In this document: positions 47,633 through 56,318 of the stretch, piece after piece | Layout: every line of letters starts with the position of its first letter | Numbering within the stretch: the first letter of the stretch is position 1 | Source of the DNA: Pseudomonas costantinii | GTDB taxonomy: Bacteria; Pseudomonadota; Gammaproteobacteria; Pseudomonadales; Pseudomonadaceae | Assembly: GCF_001870435.1 (NCBI RefSeq) | Contig: NZ_MDDR01000006.1 | Location: 1 to 64,000 of the forward strand | Length of the DNA stretch: 64,000 bases | Reading direction: 5' to 3' | Position numbers and translations under genes: made by a program | Notes under the pieces: generated by a model | Seen by the model: the letters and a program-made list of their open reading frames with translations, nothing else | Databases searched by the model: none | Told to the model about the DNA's origin: nothing

Positions 47633-48985
47633 TTAGTGTCGGTAGGTGGAGCCGGTGTGTTGTTCGGGTAGGCGGGCGCTGTTGTGGAAGACTTTTTCGC
47701 GCAACGTGCCGGTGTCATAGGCGGTCTTATACGACCCACGCTTTTGCAACTCCGGCACCACCAGATCGATGAAGTCCACATAGCTTTCCGGCGTGACAAT
47801 CCGCGTCAGGTTGAAACCATCCAGCCCTGTTTCGCTGATCCACGACTCCAGTTCATCAGCCACCTGCTCAGGCGAGCCGACCAGGGTGATGTAGCGACCA
47901 CCGAGGGCGTGCTGCTCGAGCAATTTGCGCCGGGTCCAGTCGTTGTTTTGCAGGTTCTTGGTGGCCGACTGGATCGCGTTGCTCTTCACGTACTGGATCG
48001 GTTCGTCCAGTTCGTACTGGGCAAAGTCGATCGCCGTGGACGCCGAGAAATGCGCTACACCTGCTTCCGGGCTGGCGTAGTTCAGGTACTCGGCGTGCTT
48101 GGCCCAGGCGAGCTCTTCGGTGGCGCCCACGATCACGTTGAGGCCCATGAACACCTTGATGTCATCCGGGTTGCGCCCGGCTTCCACGGCGCTGGCGCGC
48201 ACCTTGTCCACCTGGACTTTAGTGGCGGCCTTGTTCTGTCCGCTGATAAACACGCACTCGGCATGCCGCCCGGCGAACAGCAAACCACGGTCTGAACTGC
48301 CGGCCTGGAACAGCACCGGCGTACGCTGCGGCGACGGTTCACACAGGTGATAACCCTCCACTTGGTAGAACTCGCCGTGGTGCTCAACCTTGTGCACCTT
48401 GCCCGGCTGCGCATAGACCCGTGCTTGTGGGTCGTTGACCACCGCGTCGTCTTCCCAACTGCCTTCCCAGAGTTTGTACAGCACCTCCAGGTATTCATCG
48501 GCCTGGTCATAACGGCGGTCATGCTCGACCTGCTCGGTGAGGCCCATGGCCTTGGCGGCGCTGTCGAGGTAGCCGGTGACGATGTTCCAGCCCACCCGGC
48601 CCCGGCTCAGGTGGTCGAGTGTGGACATGCGCCGGGCGAACAGATAGGGCGGCTCGTAGGTGAGGTTGGCGGTGAGGCCAAAGCCGAGGTTCTTGGTGAC
48701 GGCAGCCATTGCCGACACCAGCAGCAACGGGTCATTGACCGGCAACTGGATCGACTCCTTGAGCGGTACGTCGATGGAGTTTTGATAGACGTCGTACACA
48801 CCGACGATGTCGGCGATGAACAAGCCGTCGAATAGTCCACGCTCCAGTGTTTTCGCCAAATCAGTCCAGTACTCAATGCTCTTGTACTGGGTGGATGTAT
48901 CCCGTGGATGCGTCCACAGGCCGTGGTTGATATGCCCGATGCAGTTCATGTTGAAGGCATTGAGCAGGATCTTTTTCTTGGCCAT
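47633..48985 (-). CDS. Flavin-dependent monooxygenase, NtaA/SnaA/DszA family
   Basis: A 450-residue FMNH2-dependent, luciferase-fold monooxygenase. LNAFNMNCIGHINHGLWTHP at the N-terminus and RVGWNIVTGYLDSAA near 130 are hallmarks of the DszA/NtaA class, which cleaves C-S or C-N bonds. With the two SfnB/DszC-like genes upstream it probably desulfurises a sulfone or other organosulfur compound. A flavin reductase is not encoded in the window. It has eight internal Met/Cys residues, unlike its neighbours. Its start adjoins the stop of the next gene. Confidence 0.87.
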   Translation of the reverse strand: MAKKKILLNAFNMNCIGHINHGLWTHPRDTSTQYKSIEYWTDLAKTLERGLFDGLFIADIVGVYDVYQNSIDVPLKESIQLPVNDPLLLVSAMAAVTKNLGFGLTANLTYEPPYLFARRMSTLDHLSRGRVGWNIVTGYLDSAAKAMGLTEQVEHDRRYDQADEYLEVLYKLWEGSWEDDAVVNDPQARVYAQPGKVHKVEHHGEFYQVEGYHLCEPSPQRTPVLFQAGSSDRGLLFAGRHAECVFISGQNKAATKVQVDKVRASAVEAGRNPDDIKVFMGLNVIVGATEELAWAKHAEYLNYASPEAGVAHFSASTAIDFAQYELDEPIQYVKSNAIQSATKNLQNNDWTRRKLLEQHALGGRYITLVGSPEQVADELESWISETGLDGFNLTRIVTPESYVDFIDLVVPELQKRGSYKTAYDTGTLREKVFHNSARLPEQHTGSTYRH

Positions 48986-50179
48986 TCAGATGGTCCCCCG
49001 CAGTGGCGGGTTTTCATCGTTGAGGTAGTAATTGCCCACCGCGTGGTACTTCCAGCGCACCGGGTCGTGCAGGGTGTGCACGCGGGCGTTGCGCCAGTGT
49101 CGATCAAGGCCGTGTTCGGCCAGGGTCGCTTGGCTGCCGGCCAGTTCGAACAGGGTGCTGCCGGCGGCCAGGGAAATTTCGGTGCTCAAGGCGCGAACTT
49201 CGGCGACGGCAATCGAGGCGGCGGCGACGGTCTCGGCGTTGCTGTCGGCTTGGGCGCGGTCGAGGAATTCACCGGAGCGTTCCAGCAGCGCTTCGGCAGC
49301 GTGCAGGCGGATGCTCAGGTGGCCGAAGCTTTTGAGGGTCAGCGGGTCTTCGGTGGCTTTGTCGTTGCCGGAATCGATCCACGGGCGGGTCTTGGTGCGC
49401 ACAAAGTGCAACGCATCTTCAAAGGCGGCGCGGGCGATACCGGTGTCGATGGCGGCGTGAAGAATTTGTGCCAGCGGGCCGACGGTGGTCGGACGCTCGA
49501 AGGCGCTTTGGAATGGGATCACGTCCTGGGCGGCGACCCACACGTTGTCGAACACCACCGAACCGCTGCCGGTGGTGCGCTGGCCGAAGCCGCTCCAGTC
49601 GTCGATCACGGTCAAGCCTTCGCTGTCGCGCGGCACGAACGCCAGTTGCTGCACGCCGTGTTCATCCACCACCGAGGTGGGGATGCGTTGCGCATAGATC
49701 GCGCCGGTGGAGTAAAACTTGCGGCCGCTGATACGGAAACCGTCGCCGTCGCGGGTGATGGAGGTCACGCGTTCGTGGGCAGTCTTGGTGCCCAGTTCCG
49801 CCAGGGCATTGCCGAAGCGTTGGCCGGCGAGGACTTCGGCATACAAGCGTTTTTGCTGCGCGGGGCTGCCATTCACGCGCAGCACTTCGAGGGCGTAGAA
49901 ATGGTTTTGCGGGATCTGACCCAGCGAGGCATCCGCTTGGGCGATCAGCGCGATGACCTTGGCCAGTGTGACGTTGGACACACCCGCGCCGCCGTGTTCC
50001 TTTGGCACGCTGATACCCCACAGGCCGGAGCGCGAAAATACGTCCAGTTCAGGCAGGGGCAGACGGCGCTCGCGGTCGCGTTGGGCGCTGTCGCGGCGCA
50101 AGTCTTCGGCCAGGTCGCTGGCGACAATAAGGGCTTGTTCGTCGCTGGTGATAACCGCGACGAGAGTAGAGACAGTCAT
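48986..50179 (-). CDS. SfnB/DszC-family flavin monooxygenase 1
   Basis: A 397-residue protein of acyl-CoA-dehydrogenase fold used as an FMNH2-dependent monooxygenase (SfnB, DszC). GLWGISVPKEHGGAGVS, QIPQNHFYALEVLR and ISGRKFYSTGAIYA are family motifs; the C-terminus DRHWRNARVHTLHDPVRWKYHAVG is typical. Apart from the start there is no Met and no Cys in 397 residues. It is about half identical to the next gene, showing a tandem duplication. Natural substrate unknown; oxidation of a sulfide, sulfoxide or sulfone is expected. Confidence 0.87.
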   Translation of the reverse strand: MTVSTLVAVITSDEQALIVASDLAEDLRRDSAQRDRERRLPLPELDVFSRSGLWGISVPKEHGGAGVSNVTLAKVIALIAQADASLGQIPQNHFYALEVLRVNGSPAQQKRLYAEVLAGQRFGNALAELGTKTAHERVTSITRDGDGFRISGRKFYSTGAIYAQRIPTSVVDEHGVQQLAFVPRDSEGLTVIDDWSGFGQRTTGSGSVVFDNVWVAAQDVIPFQSAFERPTTVGPLAQILHAAIDTGIARAAFEDALHFVRTKTRPWIDSGNDKATEDPLTLKSFGHLSIRLHAAEALLERSGEFLDRAQADSNAETVAAASIAVAEVRALSTEISLAAGSTLFELAGSQATLAEHGLDRHWRNARVHTLHDPVRWKYHAVGNYYLNDENPPLRGTI

Positions 50180-50203
50180 TTTGTTCTCCAGAGGTCTGGT
50201 CGG

Positions 50204-51445
50204 TTAAATCCAGGAGTGACGAGCAGGTAACGTGCCGTTCAAACGATAGGCACCGATGGCGTGGTATTTCCAACGAACCGGGTCGTGCAGGGTGTGCACC
50301 CGGGCGTTGCGCCAGTGACGGTCGAGGTTGAATTCGGCGAGGGTGGCGCGGCTGCCGGCCAGTTCGAAGAGTTTTTCGCTGACCAGCAGCGACACTTCGG
50401 TGGTCAGCACTTTCGCCTCGGCCACGGCAATCGACGCACGGGCGGCGGATTGCGCGGTGATCGGCGCCGCACTGATCTCGTCCAGCAGCTTACCGGCCTT
50501 GCGCAGCAGCGCCTCGGCGGCGTGCAGTTCGATTTTCAACTTGCCGATATCGGCGATCACATACAGGTCATCACTGGCCCGCTCGACCTTGGCGTCGATC
50601 CATGGGCGCGAGCGCTCACGTACGAACGCGATGGTGTCATCAAGAGCGCCACGAGCGATGCCGGCGTCGATGGCCGCCTGGATCAGTTGCGAGACGGCGC
50701 CCTGGATATTAGGGGTTTCGCCGATACGCCAATTTTCGACGACCAATTCGGCGTCGACCGGCACCTGGTTCAGCAGCACAGTGCCGCTGGCGGTGGTGCG
50801 TTGGCCGAAGCCCGACCAGTCGTCAACGATGCGCAGCCCTTCGGTGCCACGGCGCACAAACGCCATGACCTGCTTGCCGTCATCGTTCAGCGCTTTTACC
50901 GCGACCCAATGCGCAAACAGCGCGCCGGTGGAATAGAACTTCTGGCCGCTGATCACATACCCGTCGCCTTCGGCGGTGATGCGTGCCTTGAGCTCCAGGG
51001 TGTTCTTGGTACCGCGTTCCGGGCCGCCATTACCGATGCGCCAACCGTCGAGCACGCTTTGGAACAGCTGCTTTTTCTGGCGCTCGGTGGCTGCGCCTTG
51101 CAACAGGTGCAGGATGCCGAAATGGTTCTGCGGGATCTGCCCGAGGGCCGGGTCTGCCGCACTGATGATCGCGAACACGTCGGCCAGGGTGACGAACGAT
51201 ACCTGTGGGCCGCCGTATTCGCGGGGAATTGAAATACTGCCCAGCCCGCTGCGGGTGAACTGTTCAATCTGCGCCCACGGCAACTTGCGTTGCTGATCGC
51301 GCTTCGCGGCTTGCAGGCGCGCGGCCTGAGCCAATTCATGGGCTGCGCTCAACGCTTCGGTGTCGTTGCGCAGCACCGCAGCCGGCAACAGCAGTGGGGC
51401 TACATCCAGATCACTCTGGGGGGGGGTTAGAGCCAAGTTAGACAT
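50204..51445 (-). CDS. SfnB/DszC-family flavin monooxygenase 2
   Basis: A 413-residue homologue of the preceding protein, with a longer N-terminus. Motifs GLGSISIPREYGGPQVS, QIPQNHFGILHLLQG, ISGQKFYSTGALFA and DRHWRNARVHTLHDPVRWKYHAIG. Only one internal Met and no Cys. It is the first large gene of the operon sfnB-sfnB-dszA-metQ-metN-metI, and its ATG overlaps the stop of a 20-residue leader ORF as TGATG. Confidence 0.87.
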   Translation of the reverse strand: MSNLALTPPQSDLDVAPLLLPAAVLRNDTEALSAAHELAQAARLQAAKRDQQRKLPWAQIEQFTRSGLGSISIPREYGGPQVSFVTLADVFAIISAADPALGQIPQNHFGILHLLQGAATERQKKQLFQSVLDGWRIGNGGPERGTKNTLELKARITAEGDGYVISGQKFYSTGALFAHWVAVKALNDDGKQVMAFVRRGTEGLRIVDDWSGFGQRTTASGTVLLNQVPVDAELVVENWRIGETPNIQGAVSQLIQAAIDAGIARGALDDTIAFVRERSRPWIDAKVERASDDLYVIADIGKLKIELHAAEALLRKAGKLLDEISAAPITAQSAARASIAVAEAKVLTTEVSLLVSEKLFELAGSRATLAEFNLDRHWRNARVHTLHDPVRWKYHAIGAYRLNGTLPARHSWI

Positions 51446-51507
51446 CAGCGCCGCTCCTTGGCTGCACGTAATGCCCTGGCGTTATGCACCGGGGTAATTC
51501 TGACCAT
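51445..51507 (-). CDS. 20-residue leader peptide coupled to the monooxygenase operon
   Basis: A short ORF starting MVRITPVHNA and ending AAKERR, preceded by GAGGT four bases from its ATG. Its TGA shares one base with the ATG of the SfnB-like gene (TGATG), and the AAGGAG that would serve that gene lies inside the last codons of the leader. This geometry is typical of translational coupling. The peptide is rich in Arg and has no Cys and no internal Met. No homologue is known to me. Confidence 0.6.
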   Translation of the reverse strand: MVRITPVHNARALRAAKERR

Positions 51508-51632
51508 ACCGACCTCGCATTCAATGAAATAAAAACAGAAAAATCAGAGATGTCCGGTGGTCCGGTGCATATACCCTAAGCGTGTTAATTCTTTAAATAA
51601 ACTAACTTATTGGAATATGCATAGAAGGGCTG
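51508..51632 (-). promoter_or_regulatory. Promoter region of the monooxygenase-met operon
   Basis: AT-rich sequence with TTAATTCTTTAAATAAACTAA (read on + strand, about 51578-51598, given in part) and TTATTGGAATAT at 51607-51618. The GGAATA element resembles those before oscA, the TonB receptor and tcyJ. CysB control is likely but not shown. Confidence 0.4.
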
Positions 51633-52403
51633 TCACCCCGGTTCGCAAGGAGAACCGGGGGCACGCGGTTGATAAGTCGACGCGGGCCCGGCCGGGCGGG
51701 CTGGCGCCTGGGGCGAGCAGGCGGCGATGTTCAAGGTGCGGGCCGGGGCCCAGCGTGAATTATTGCCGACGCGATCAAGAATGCAGTACGTCACGTCCAG
51801 GCGGCAGTCGTCGCCGGCCTCGATAATCACCGCCGAGGACACCCACACCTGCACCGCCAGGCCGACGCCTTTGGCCTGGATTTTCGGCAGGTCCACACGC
51901 ACGTCACCCCAACGCAGGGTAATGGCGTCGCCGGTGGCCATGTTCAGGTAAGGCTCGATGGTCAGCGGGATGCCGCGCCTTACCTGGCTGCCGTTGACGC
52001 CGTAGCGTCGGATGGTTTCGGGCAGGCTGATGGGCGAGAGGTTCTGGTTTTCATCGTTGTACAGGTTCGAAGGTTGGCCGCCTGGGAAGTTGGTCTTCAC
52101 CCGCACAGTGGTAACCGCCGAGCGTGCAGGGCCGTGGCCGATCTGCATGACCTGATAGTGAACGCGTGCCAGACCGTCTTGCACAAAACTCTCGGGGATT
52201 CGCAGATGGGTGGGCGTACCGACCTTGCATGAGGTCACCCGCCGTGCAGCGGCAAAGCAGTTGTTCCAGAACAGCTCGATCACGTCGCCCTCATCCATGC
52301 CGGTGTAGGGGGCGATGTCGACCTGCAGTTGTGTGGCGGCCAGGGCATTGATGCCGTTTCGAACGGCCTGGGGCAAAGTCGGGGCGGTGAGTATGCGCGT
52401 CAT
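51633..52403 (-). CDS. Unknown protein with two Ig-like repeats
   Basis: A 256-residue protein that I do not recognise as an enzyme. It contains two related beta-rich repeats: the first has YTGMDEGDVIELFWNN (about 30-45) and YQVMQIGHGPARSA; the second has YLNMATGDAITLRWGD (about 150-165) and YCILDRVGNNSRWAPA. The V-Y-x-D-x-x-GN-x-S-x-W pattern is that of Ig-like repeats in large Pseudomonas surface proteins. There is no signal peptide; the C-terminal 25 residues are rich in Pro, Ala and Gly. AAGGAG precedes the start. It is on the same strand as the monooxygenase operon but has its own structured leader. Confidence 0.65.
   Translation of the reverse strand: MTRILTAPTLPQAVRNGINALAATQLQVDIAPYTGMDEGDVIELFWNNCFAAARRVTSCKVGTPTHLRIPESFVQDGLARVHYQVMQIGHGPARSAVTTVRVKTNFPGGQPSNLYNDENQNLSPISLPETIRRYGVNGSQVRRGIPLTIEPYLNMATGDAITLRWGDVRVDLPKIQAKGVGLAVQVWVSSAVIIEAGDDCRLDVTYCILDRVGNNSRWAPARTLNIAACSPQAPARPAGPASTYQPRAPGSPCEPG
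51636..51660 (-). terminator. Hairpin at the 3' end of the Ig-like gene
   Basis: CCCCGGTTC and GAACCGGGG form a perfect nine-base stem with a seven-base loop, overlapping the last codons. No T run follows on the minus strand, so it may be a Rho-dependent or partial stop, or only a stable 3' end. Confidence 0.35.
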
Positions 52404-52431
52404 AAGTAATCTCCTTGATGCAGCCAGCAGC

Positions 52432-52485
52432 AATCGTTCCGGCGCCCGAAGCGCAGTTGTGCGCGAGGTGCCGAAAGGAACGATT
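52432..52485 (-). other. Structured leader upstream of the Ig-like gene
   Basis: AATCGTTCC and GGAACGATT, a perfect nine-base outer stem 36 bases apart, enclose a smaller GCGC-N6-GCGC hairpin. The element ends 28 bases before the start codon. It could be a 5' UTR regulatory fold or a degenerate palindromic repeat; it resembles no riboswitch class I can name. Confidence 0.35.
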
Positions 52486-52681
52486 CAGTGAATAGCCGGG
52501 ATAGGATCCAATCCTCTGGGCGCTAGATAAGAGGGTTGGGCAGGAGGCGTCAATGGCGGCAAAAGGCTAAACGGTGGGTTGGAGCAGATTCAGAAGAGTC
52601 TGACTGGAGGAGGGATTTTAAGGGGGGGGTGGCGGGTTGTTTTACGGGGGGTAATAAGTACTCCCTGTAGGAGCGCGCTTG

Positions 52682-52709
52682 TGTGGGAGCAGGCAAGCCA
52701 GCTCCCACA
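52682..52709. repeat. Hybrid REP palindrome after tcyN
   Basis: TGTGGGAGC and GCTCCCACA around AGGCAAGCCA, as if two REP arms had been fused through their middle. It lies seven bases after the tcyN stop and forms a nine-base stem; probably protects or ends the tcy transcript. The remaining part of the 283-base gap to the Ig-like gene shows no gene. Confidence 0.7.
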
Positions 52710-52716
52710 AAGAGAG

Positions 52717-53463
52717 TCAGTGGGCCAAAAACTTGCTCAAGAACTGTCGCGTGCGTTCTTCCTTGGGGTTGGCAAACAACGCCTTGGCTTCGCCCTGTTC
52801 CACGATGACGCCCTTGTCGAAGAAGATCACCCGGTTCGCCACATCACGGGCAAAGCTCATCTCGTGGGTGACGATGACCATGGTGCGGTTTTCTTCGGCC
52901 AGGCTGCGGATAGTCGCCAGCACTTCGCCGACCAATTCCGGGTCGAGGGCCGAGGTGGGCTCGTCAAAGAGGATCACCTCCGGCTCCATGGCCAGCGCAC
53001 GGGCAATCGCTACGCGCTGTTGCTGACCACCGGACAAGCGCCGAGGGTACGACGCTTCCTTACCCGCCAGGCCGACCCTGGCCAACAGCTTGCGACCCAG
53101 CTCGGTCGCCGCTTCGCGCGACATCTTCTTGACCACGATCGGGCCTTCGATGACGTTTTCCAGCGCGGTGCGGTGGGGGAACAGGTTGAAGTTCTGGAAC
53201 ACAAAGCCGACGTGCTGGCGCAAGCGCCGCACCAGGCCTTGTTGCTGGTTGAGCGGCTTGCTGCTGTCGATCTCGATGTCACCCACCTTGATGCGGCCGC
53301 TGGTGGGTTCTTCGAGTAAATTCAGGCAGCGCAGGAAGGTGGTCTTGCCGGAACCGCTGGGGCCAATGATGGCGACGACTTCGCCTTCCTTGACCTCGAG
53401 GTCGATGCCGTTGAGTACCACCTGCCCCTTGAATTGTTTGGTCAGTTTTTCAACCACAATCAT
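52717..53463 (-). CDS. tcyN: Cystine ABC transporter ATP-binding protein TcyN
   Basis: A 248-residue ATPase with Walker [11 protein letters not shown]-loop [19 protein letters not shown], signature LSGGQQQR, Walker [16 protein letters not shown] and switch IVTHEMSFA. Last gene of tcyJ-tcyL-tcyN on the minus strand; the neighbouring D-cysteine desulfhydrase supports cystine as substrate, as in E. coli tcyJ-dcyD-tcyLN. Confidence 0.9.
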   Translation of the reverse strand: MIVVEKLTKQFKGQVVLNGIDLEVKEGEVVAIIGPSGSGKTTFLRCLNLLEEPTSGRIKVGDIEIDSSKPLNQQQGLVRRLRQHVGFVFQNFNLFPHRTALENVIEGPIVVKKMSREAATELGRKLLARVGLAGKEASYPRRLSGGQQQRVAIARALAMEPEVILFDEPTSALDPELVGEVLATIRSLAEENRTMVIVTHEMSFARDVANRVIFFDKGVIVEQGEAKALFANPKEERTRQFLSKFLAH

Positions 53464-53466
53464 GCT

Positions 53467-54132
53467 TCAAGACTCCAGGTCATGCCGGTTGACCCGGTCT
53501 TCCAGGCGATTTTGAAAATGCGCCAGGATGCTCGCCAGGATCCAGTAGATCAGGGCGGCGGAGAGATACATGGTGAAGATTTCGAAGGTCCGCGCAGACA
53601 CCAATTGGGCCTGACGGAACAGCTCCGGCACCTGGATGGTAGCGGCCAGCGCCGTGTCCTTGACCAGCGAAATAAAGCTGTTGCCCAACGGCGGCAACGC
53701 CGTGCGCATGGCCTGTGGCAGGATGGCCCGGCGCAGGGTCTGCGCACGGGTCATACCGATACTGGCTGCAGCTTCCCACTGGCCGCGCTCGATGGAGGCG
53801 ATGGCGGCGCGCAGGATTTCACAGGCGTAGGCGGCCATGTTCAGCGAAAAGCCGATCAAGGCCGCCGGAATCGGATCCAGCTCGATGCCCACTTGCGGTA
53901 AGCCGTAGTAGATCAGGAACAGCTGCACCAGCAAGGGCGTGCCGCGAAAGAACGACACATAGACCCGGGCGATCCAGCTTGCCAGCTTGAAACGTGACAA
54001 GCGCATCAAGGCCAGGCCGAAGCCCAGCAGCAAGCCGAAAAACATCCCGCCGAGGCTAAGAATCACCGTGTAGTACGCGCCCTTGAGCAGAAAGGGCGCG
54101 GAGTCCAGCGCGAGTTGGAAACCTGCTTCCAT
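53467..54132 (-). CDS. tcyL: Cystine ABC transporter permease TcyL
   Basis: A 221-residue permease with about four hydrophobic segments and EAA-type loop WEAAASIGMTRAQTLRRAILPQA. Its ATG shares one base with the tcyJ stop (TAATG). A homodimer would form the channel with TcyN. GTPLLVQLFLIYYGLPQ is family-typical. Confidence 0.9.
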   Translation of the reverse strand: MEAGFQLALDSAPFLLKGAYYTVILSLGGMFFGLLLGFGLALMRLSRFKLASWIARVYVSFFRGTPLLVQLFLIYYGLPQVGIELDPIPAALIGFSLNMAAYACEILRAAIASIERGQWEAAASIGMTRAQTLRRAILPQAMRTALPPLGNSFISLVKDTALAATIQVPELFRQAQLVSARTFEIFTMYLSAALIYWILASILAHFQNRLEDRVNRHDLES

Positions 54133-54926
54133 TATTGAGTGACGTCAGCGTTGAAGTACTTCTCGGACAGCTTCTTCAAGGTGCCGTCGGCACGCAGTTC
54201 GTCGATGGCCTTGTTCACAGCAGCGAGCAACTCAGGCTCGCCTTTGCGCAGGGCAATGCCGGCTTCCTGGCGGGAGAAAGCATCACCAGAGGCGGCGGTG
54301 TCGGTGGCTTTTTTGGCATATTCCAGAGCCGCCAGACGGTCGATCAGAATGGCGTCGGTACGGCCGATGCGCAGGTCCTGGAACTTGGTTGGGTCATCGT
54401 TATAGGTCTTGATGATGGCTTTAGGCTGGTTGTCCTTGAGCCATTGCTCGTAGTTCGTACCCAGGCCTACGCCGATTTTCTTGCCGGCCAGGTCGTCGGC
54501 GGTCTTGATGGTGCCGACGTTCTTTTTCAGGGTCAGCGCTTGAATACCGGAAACGGTGTAAGGCTTGGAGAAGTCGTACTTCTTCTTGCGTTCTTCCGAG
54601 ATGGTCACCTGGTTGATCACCGCGTCCAGGCGCTTGGATTCCAGGGCGGCGAGGATGCCGTCCCACGGAGTAGCGCTGAGCTTGACCTTGACGCCCAGCT
54701 TCTTGGCCAGAGCTTCGGAGAACTCGACCTCGAAACCGGTGAGTTTGCCGTCTTCACCGACAAAGCTGAACGGCGGGTAGGTGCCTTCCAGGCCAACCTT
54801 GATCTCGCCAGCCTTCTTGATGTTGTCCAACTGCTCGCCGGCAACTGCCTGGCCCAACCAACCCGCGCCGAGCGCCAGACCCAAAGTGCCAACTAATAAT
54901 GTGCGACGGAATACAGAAATAGTCAT
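54132..54926 (-). CDS. tcyJ: Cystine-binding periplasmic protein TcyJ (FliY)
   Basis: A 264-residue family-3 binding protein with a signal peptide ending AVA (about residue 29) and the domain start GEIKVGLEGTYPPFSFVGEDGKLTGFEVE. The mature protein has no Met and no Cys. First gene of the importer operon. A 230-base upstream region with a GTTATT/AATAAC palindrome separates it from dcyD. Confidence 0.92.
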   Translation of the reverse strand: MTISVFRRTLLVGTLGLALGAGWLGQAVAGEQLDNIKKAGEIKVGLEGTYPPFSFVGEDGKLTGFEVEFSEALAKKLGVKVKLSATPWDGILAALESKRLDAVINQVTISEERKKKYDFSKPYTVSGIQALTLKKNVGTIKTADDLAGKKIGVGLGTNYEQWLKDNQPKAIIKTYNDDPTKFQDLRIGRTDAILIDRLAALEYAKKATDTAASGDAFSRQEAGIALRKGEPELLAAVNKAIDELRADGTLKKLSEKYFNADVTQ

Positions 54927-55067
54927 GAAGAGCCCCTGTGTTTTTTATGTTGAGCGAAGCAGGTGACGCAGTAGTCGTATCCTGCCTTAAAGCGCGATGC
55001 GCGTCTTCGCTTACGGCGCGACTATAAAGCCGCTTTTTAAGACTTGAAAATAATATAAAAACAATTT

Positions 55068-55088
55068 GTTATTTCCATCTGGAATAAC
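55068..55088. promoter_or_regulatory. Imperfect palindrome upstream of tcyJ
   Basis: GTTATTTCC and GGAATAAC around ATCT, with AT-rich flanks, about 145 bases before tcyJ. Similar GGAATA half-sites occur in other sulfur-starvation promoters of the window. Confidence 0.45.
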
Positions 55089-55110
55089 TGGTTGTTAGCA
55101 ATGAACATCA

Positions 55111-55142
55111 AATGTGGGAGCAGGCAAGCCAGCTCCCACATT
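55111..55142. repeat. Hybrid REP palindrome after dcyD
   Basis: AATGTGGGAGC and GCTCCCACATT around AGGCAAGCCA, the same fused form as at 52.7 kb, 14 bases after the dcyD stop. The 11-base stem may end or stabilise the dcyD message. Confidence 0.7.
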
Positions 55143-55156
55143 TAACCCGCGTTCAT

Positions 55157-56152
55157 TCAGTTGAATGCGGCGCCGTAAGCAAACAGCGCTGGCGCGCCCC
55201 CGGTGTGCAGGAAAATGATCGGACCGTCCTCAAACCGCTGACGCCCGATACCATCCAGCAAGCCGGCCATGGCCTTGCCAGTGTAGACCGGGTCCAGCAG
55301 CAGGCCTTCCTGGCTGGCAAGCAGCTTGACTGCCGCCAGGGTGCCGGCATTGGGCTCGCCGTAGCGTGGGCCGAAGTATTCGTCCCACAGGATCACCTTG
55401 AACGCCTCGGGGATATCCACACCCAGCAACTCGGCAGTGCGCTCGGCCAGGCCTTGTACTTTCGGGCGCTGGGCTTCGTCGGTGCGCGACACGGTGACGC
55501 CGATCACCGGCAAGTTCGGCAGCACTTCACTCAAGGCCAGTGCCAGGCCACTGTGGGTGCCTGCACTGCCGGACGCCAGCACCACGGCGGCGAATTTAAT
55601 CCCGCTGTCTTCGATCTGCCCGGCCAGTTCCAGGCCTGCGCGTACATACCCCAAGGCGCCCAGCGCATTCGAGCCACCGATAGGCACCAGGTACGGTCTC
55701 TTGCCGTTGCTGCGCAGACGGTCGGCGAGAGCGTTGAGTTGGTCGTCGACGTTGTCGAGGTTTTCCACCAATTCCACCTTGGCGTCGAACAGCTCCAGCA
55801 GCAGACGGTTGCCGTTGCTCAGGTAGTTCGGGTCTTCGGTGCCGGTGGGGTTTTCCAGCAGGGCAACGCAACCCAAACCGAGTTTGGCGGCGAGGGCGGC
55901 AGTCTGGCGTACGTGGTTGGACTGAATCGCGCCGGCGGTCACCAGCGTGTCGGCCCCCTGAGCGATGGCATCGGCGGCCAGGTATTCAAGTTTGCGCAGC
56001 TTGTTGCCGCCCATGGCCAGCGGCGTGGTGTCGTCGCGCTTGACGTAGATATCCCTGCCCAGCCAGGCCGACAGCCGCTCGAGTTTTTCCAGGGCGGTGG
56101 CGCCGCCGAGCAGTTCCAGACGGTTAAAGCGGTCGAGCTGTTGTTTGATCAT
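55157..56152 (-). CDS. dcyD: D-cysteine desulfhydrase DcyD
   Basis: A 331-residue PLP enzyme that degrades D-cysteine to pyruvate, sulfide and ammonia. The PLP lysine is Lys51 in [26 protein letters not shown] and [11 protein letters not shown] are the substrate and phosphate loops. It is close to ACC deaminase, but the family context with tcyJLN points to D-cysteine. It probably detoxifies D-cysteine and yields sulfide for assimilation. Confidence 0.92.
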   Translation of the reverse strand: MIKQQLDRFNRLELLGGATALEKLERLSAWLGRDIYVKRDDTTPLAMGGNKLRKLEYLAADAIAQGADTLVTAGAIQSNHVRQTAALAAKLGLGCVALLENPTGTEDPNYLSNGNRLLLELFDAKVELVENLDNVDDQLNALADRLRSNGKRPYLVPIGGSNALGALGYVRAGLELAGQIEDSGIKFAAVVLASGSAGTHSGLALALSEVLPNLPVIGVTVSRTDEAQRPKVQGLAERTAELLGVDIPEAFKVILWDEYFGPRYGEPNAGTLAAVKLLASQEGLLLDPVYTGKAMAGLLDGIGRQRFEDGPIIFLHTGGAPALFAYGAAFN

Positions 56153-56318
56153 GGCTACGCACGGTGGCTAAGTGATGGGGCGACTATAGGCAGGCACTTT
56201 TCATCGGGCAACCGCCAATCGCTTATTCCGGATAGTTCTTAATATCACACCATTGGTTCTTAAGGGCGGCCAGGGTGCATACCGTAAAGTGATGGCCATT
56301 TCGTCAGGAGTGAATACC

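Noticed and set aside
48908..50230. A 440-codon plus-strand open frame opposite the SfnB-like gene
   Set aside because: Gly/Val/Gln-rich antisense shadow with no domain, against a clear monooxygenase gene.
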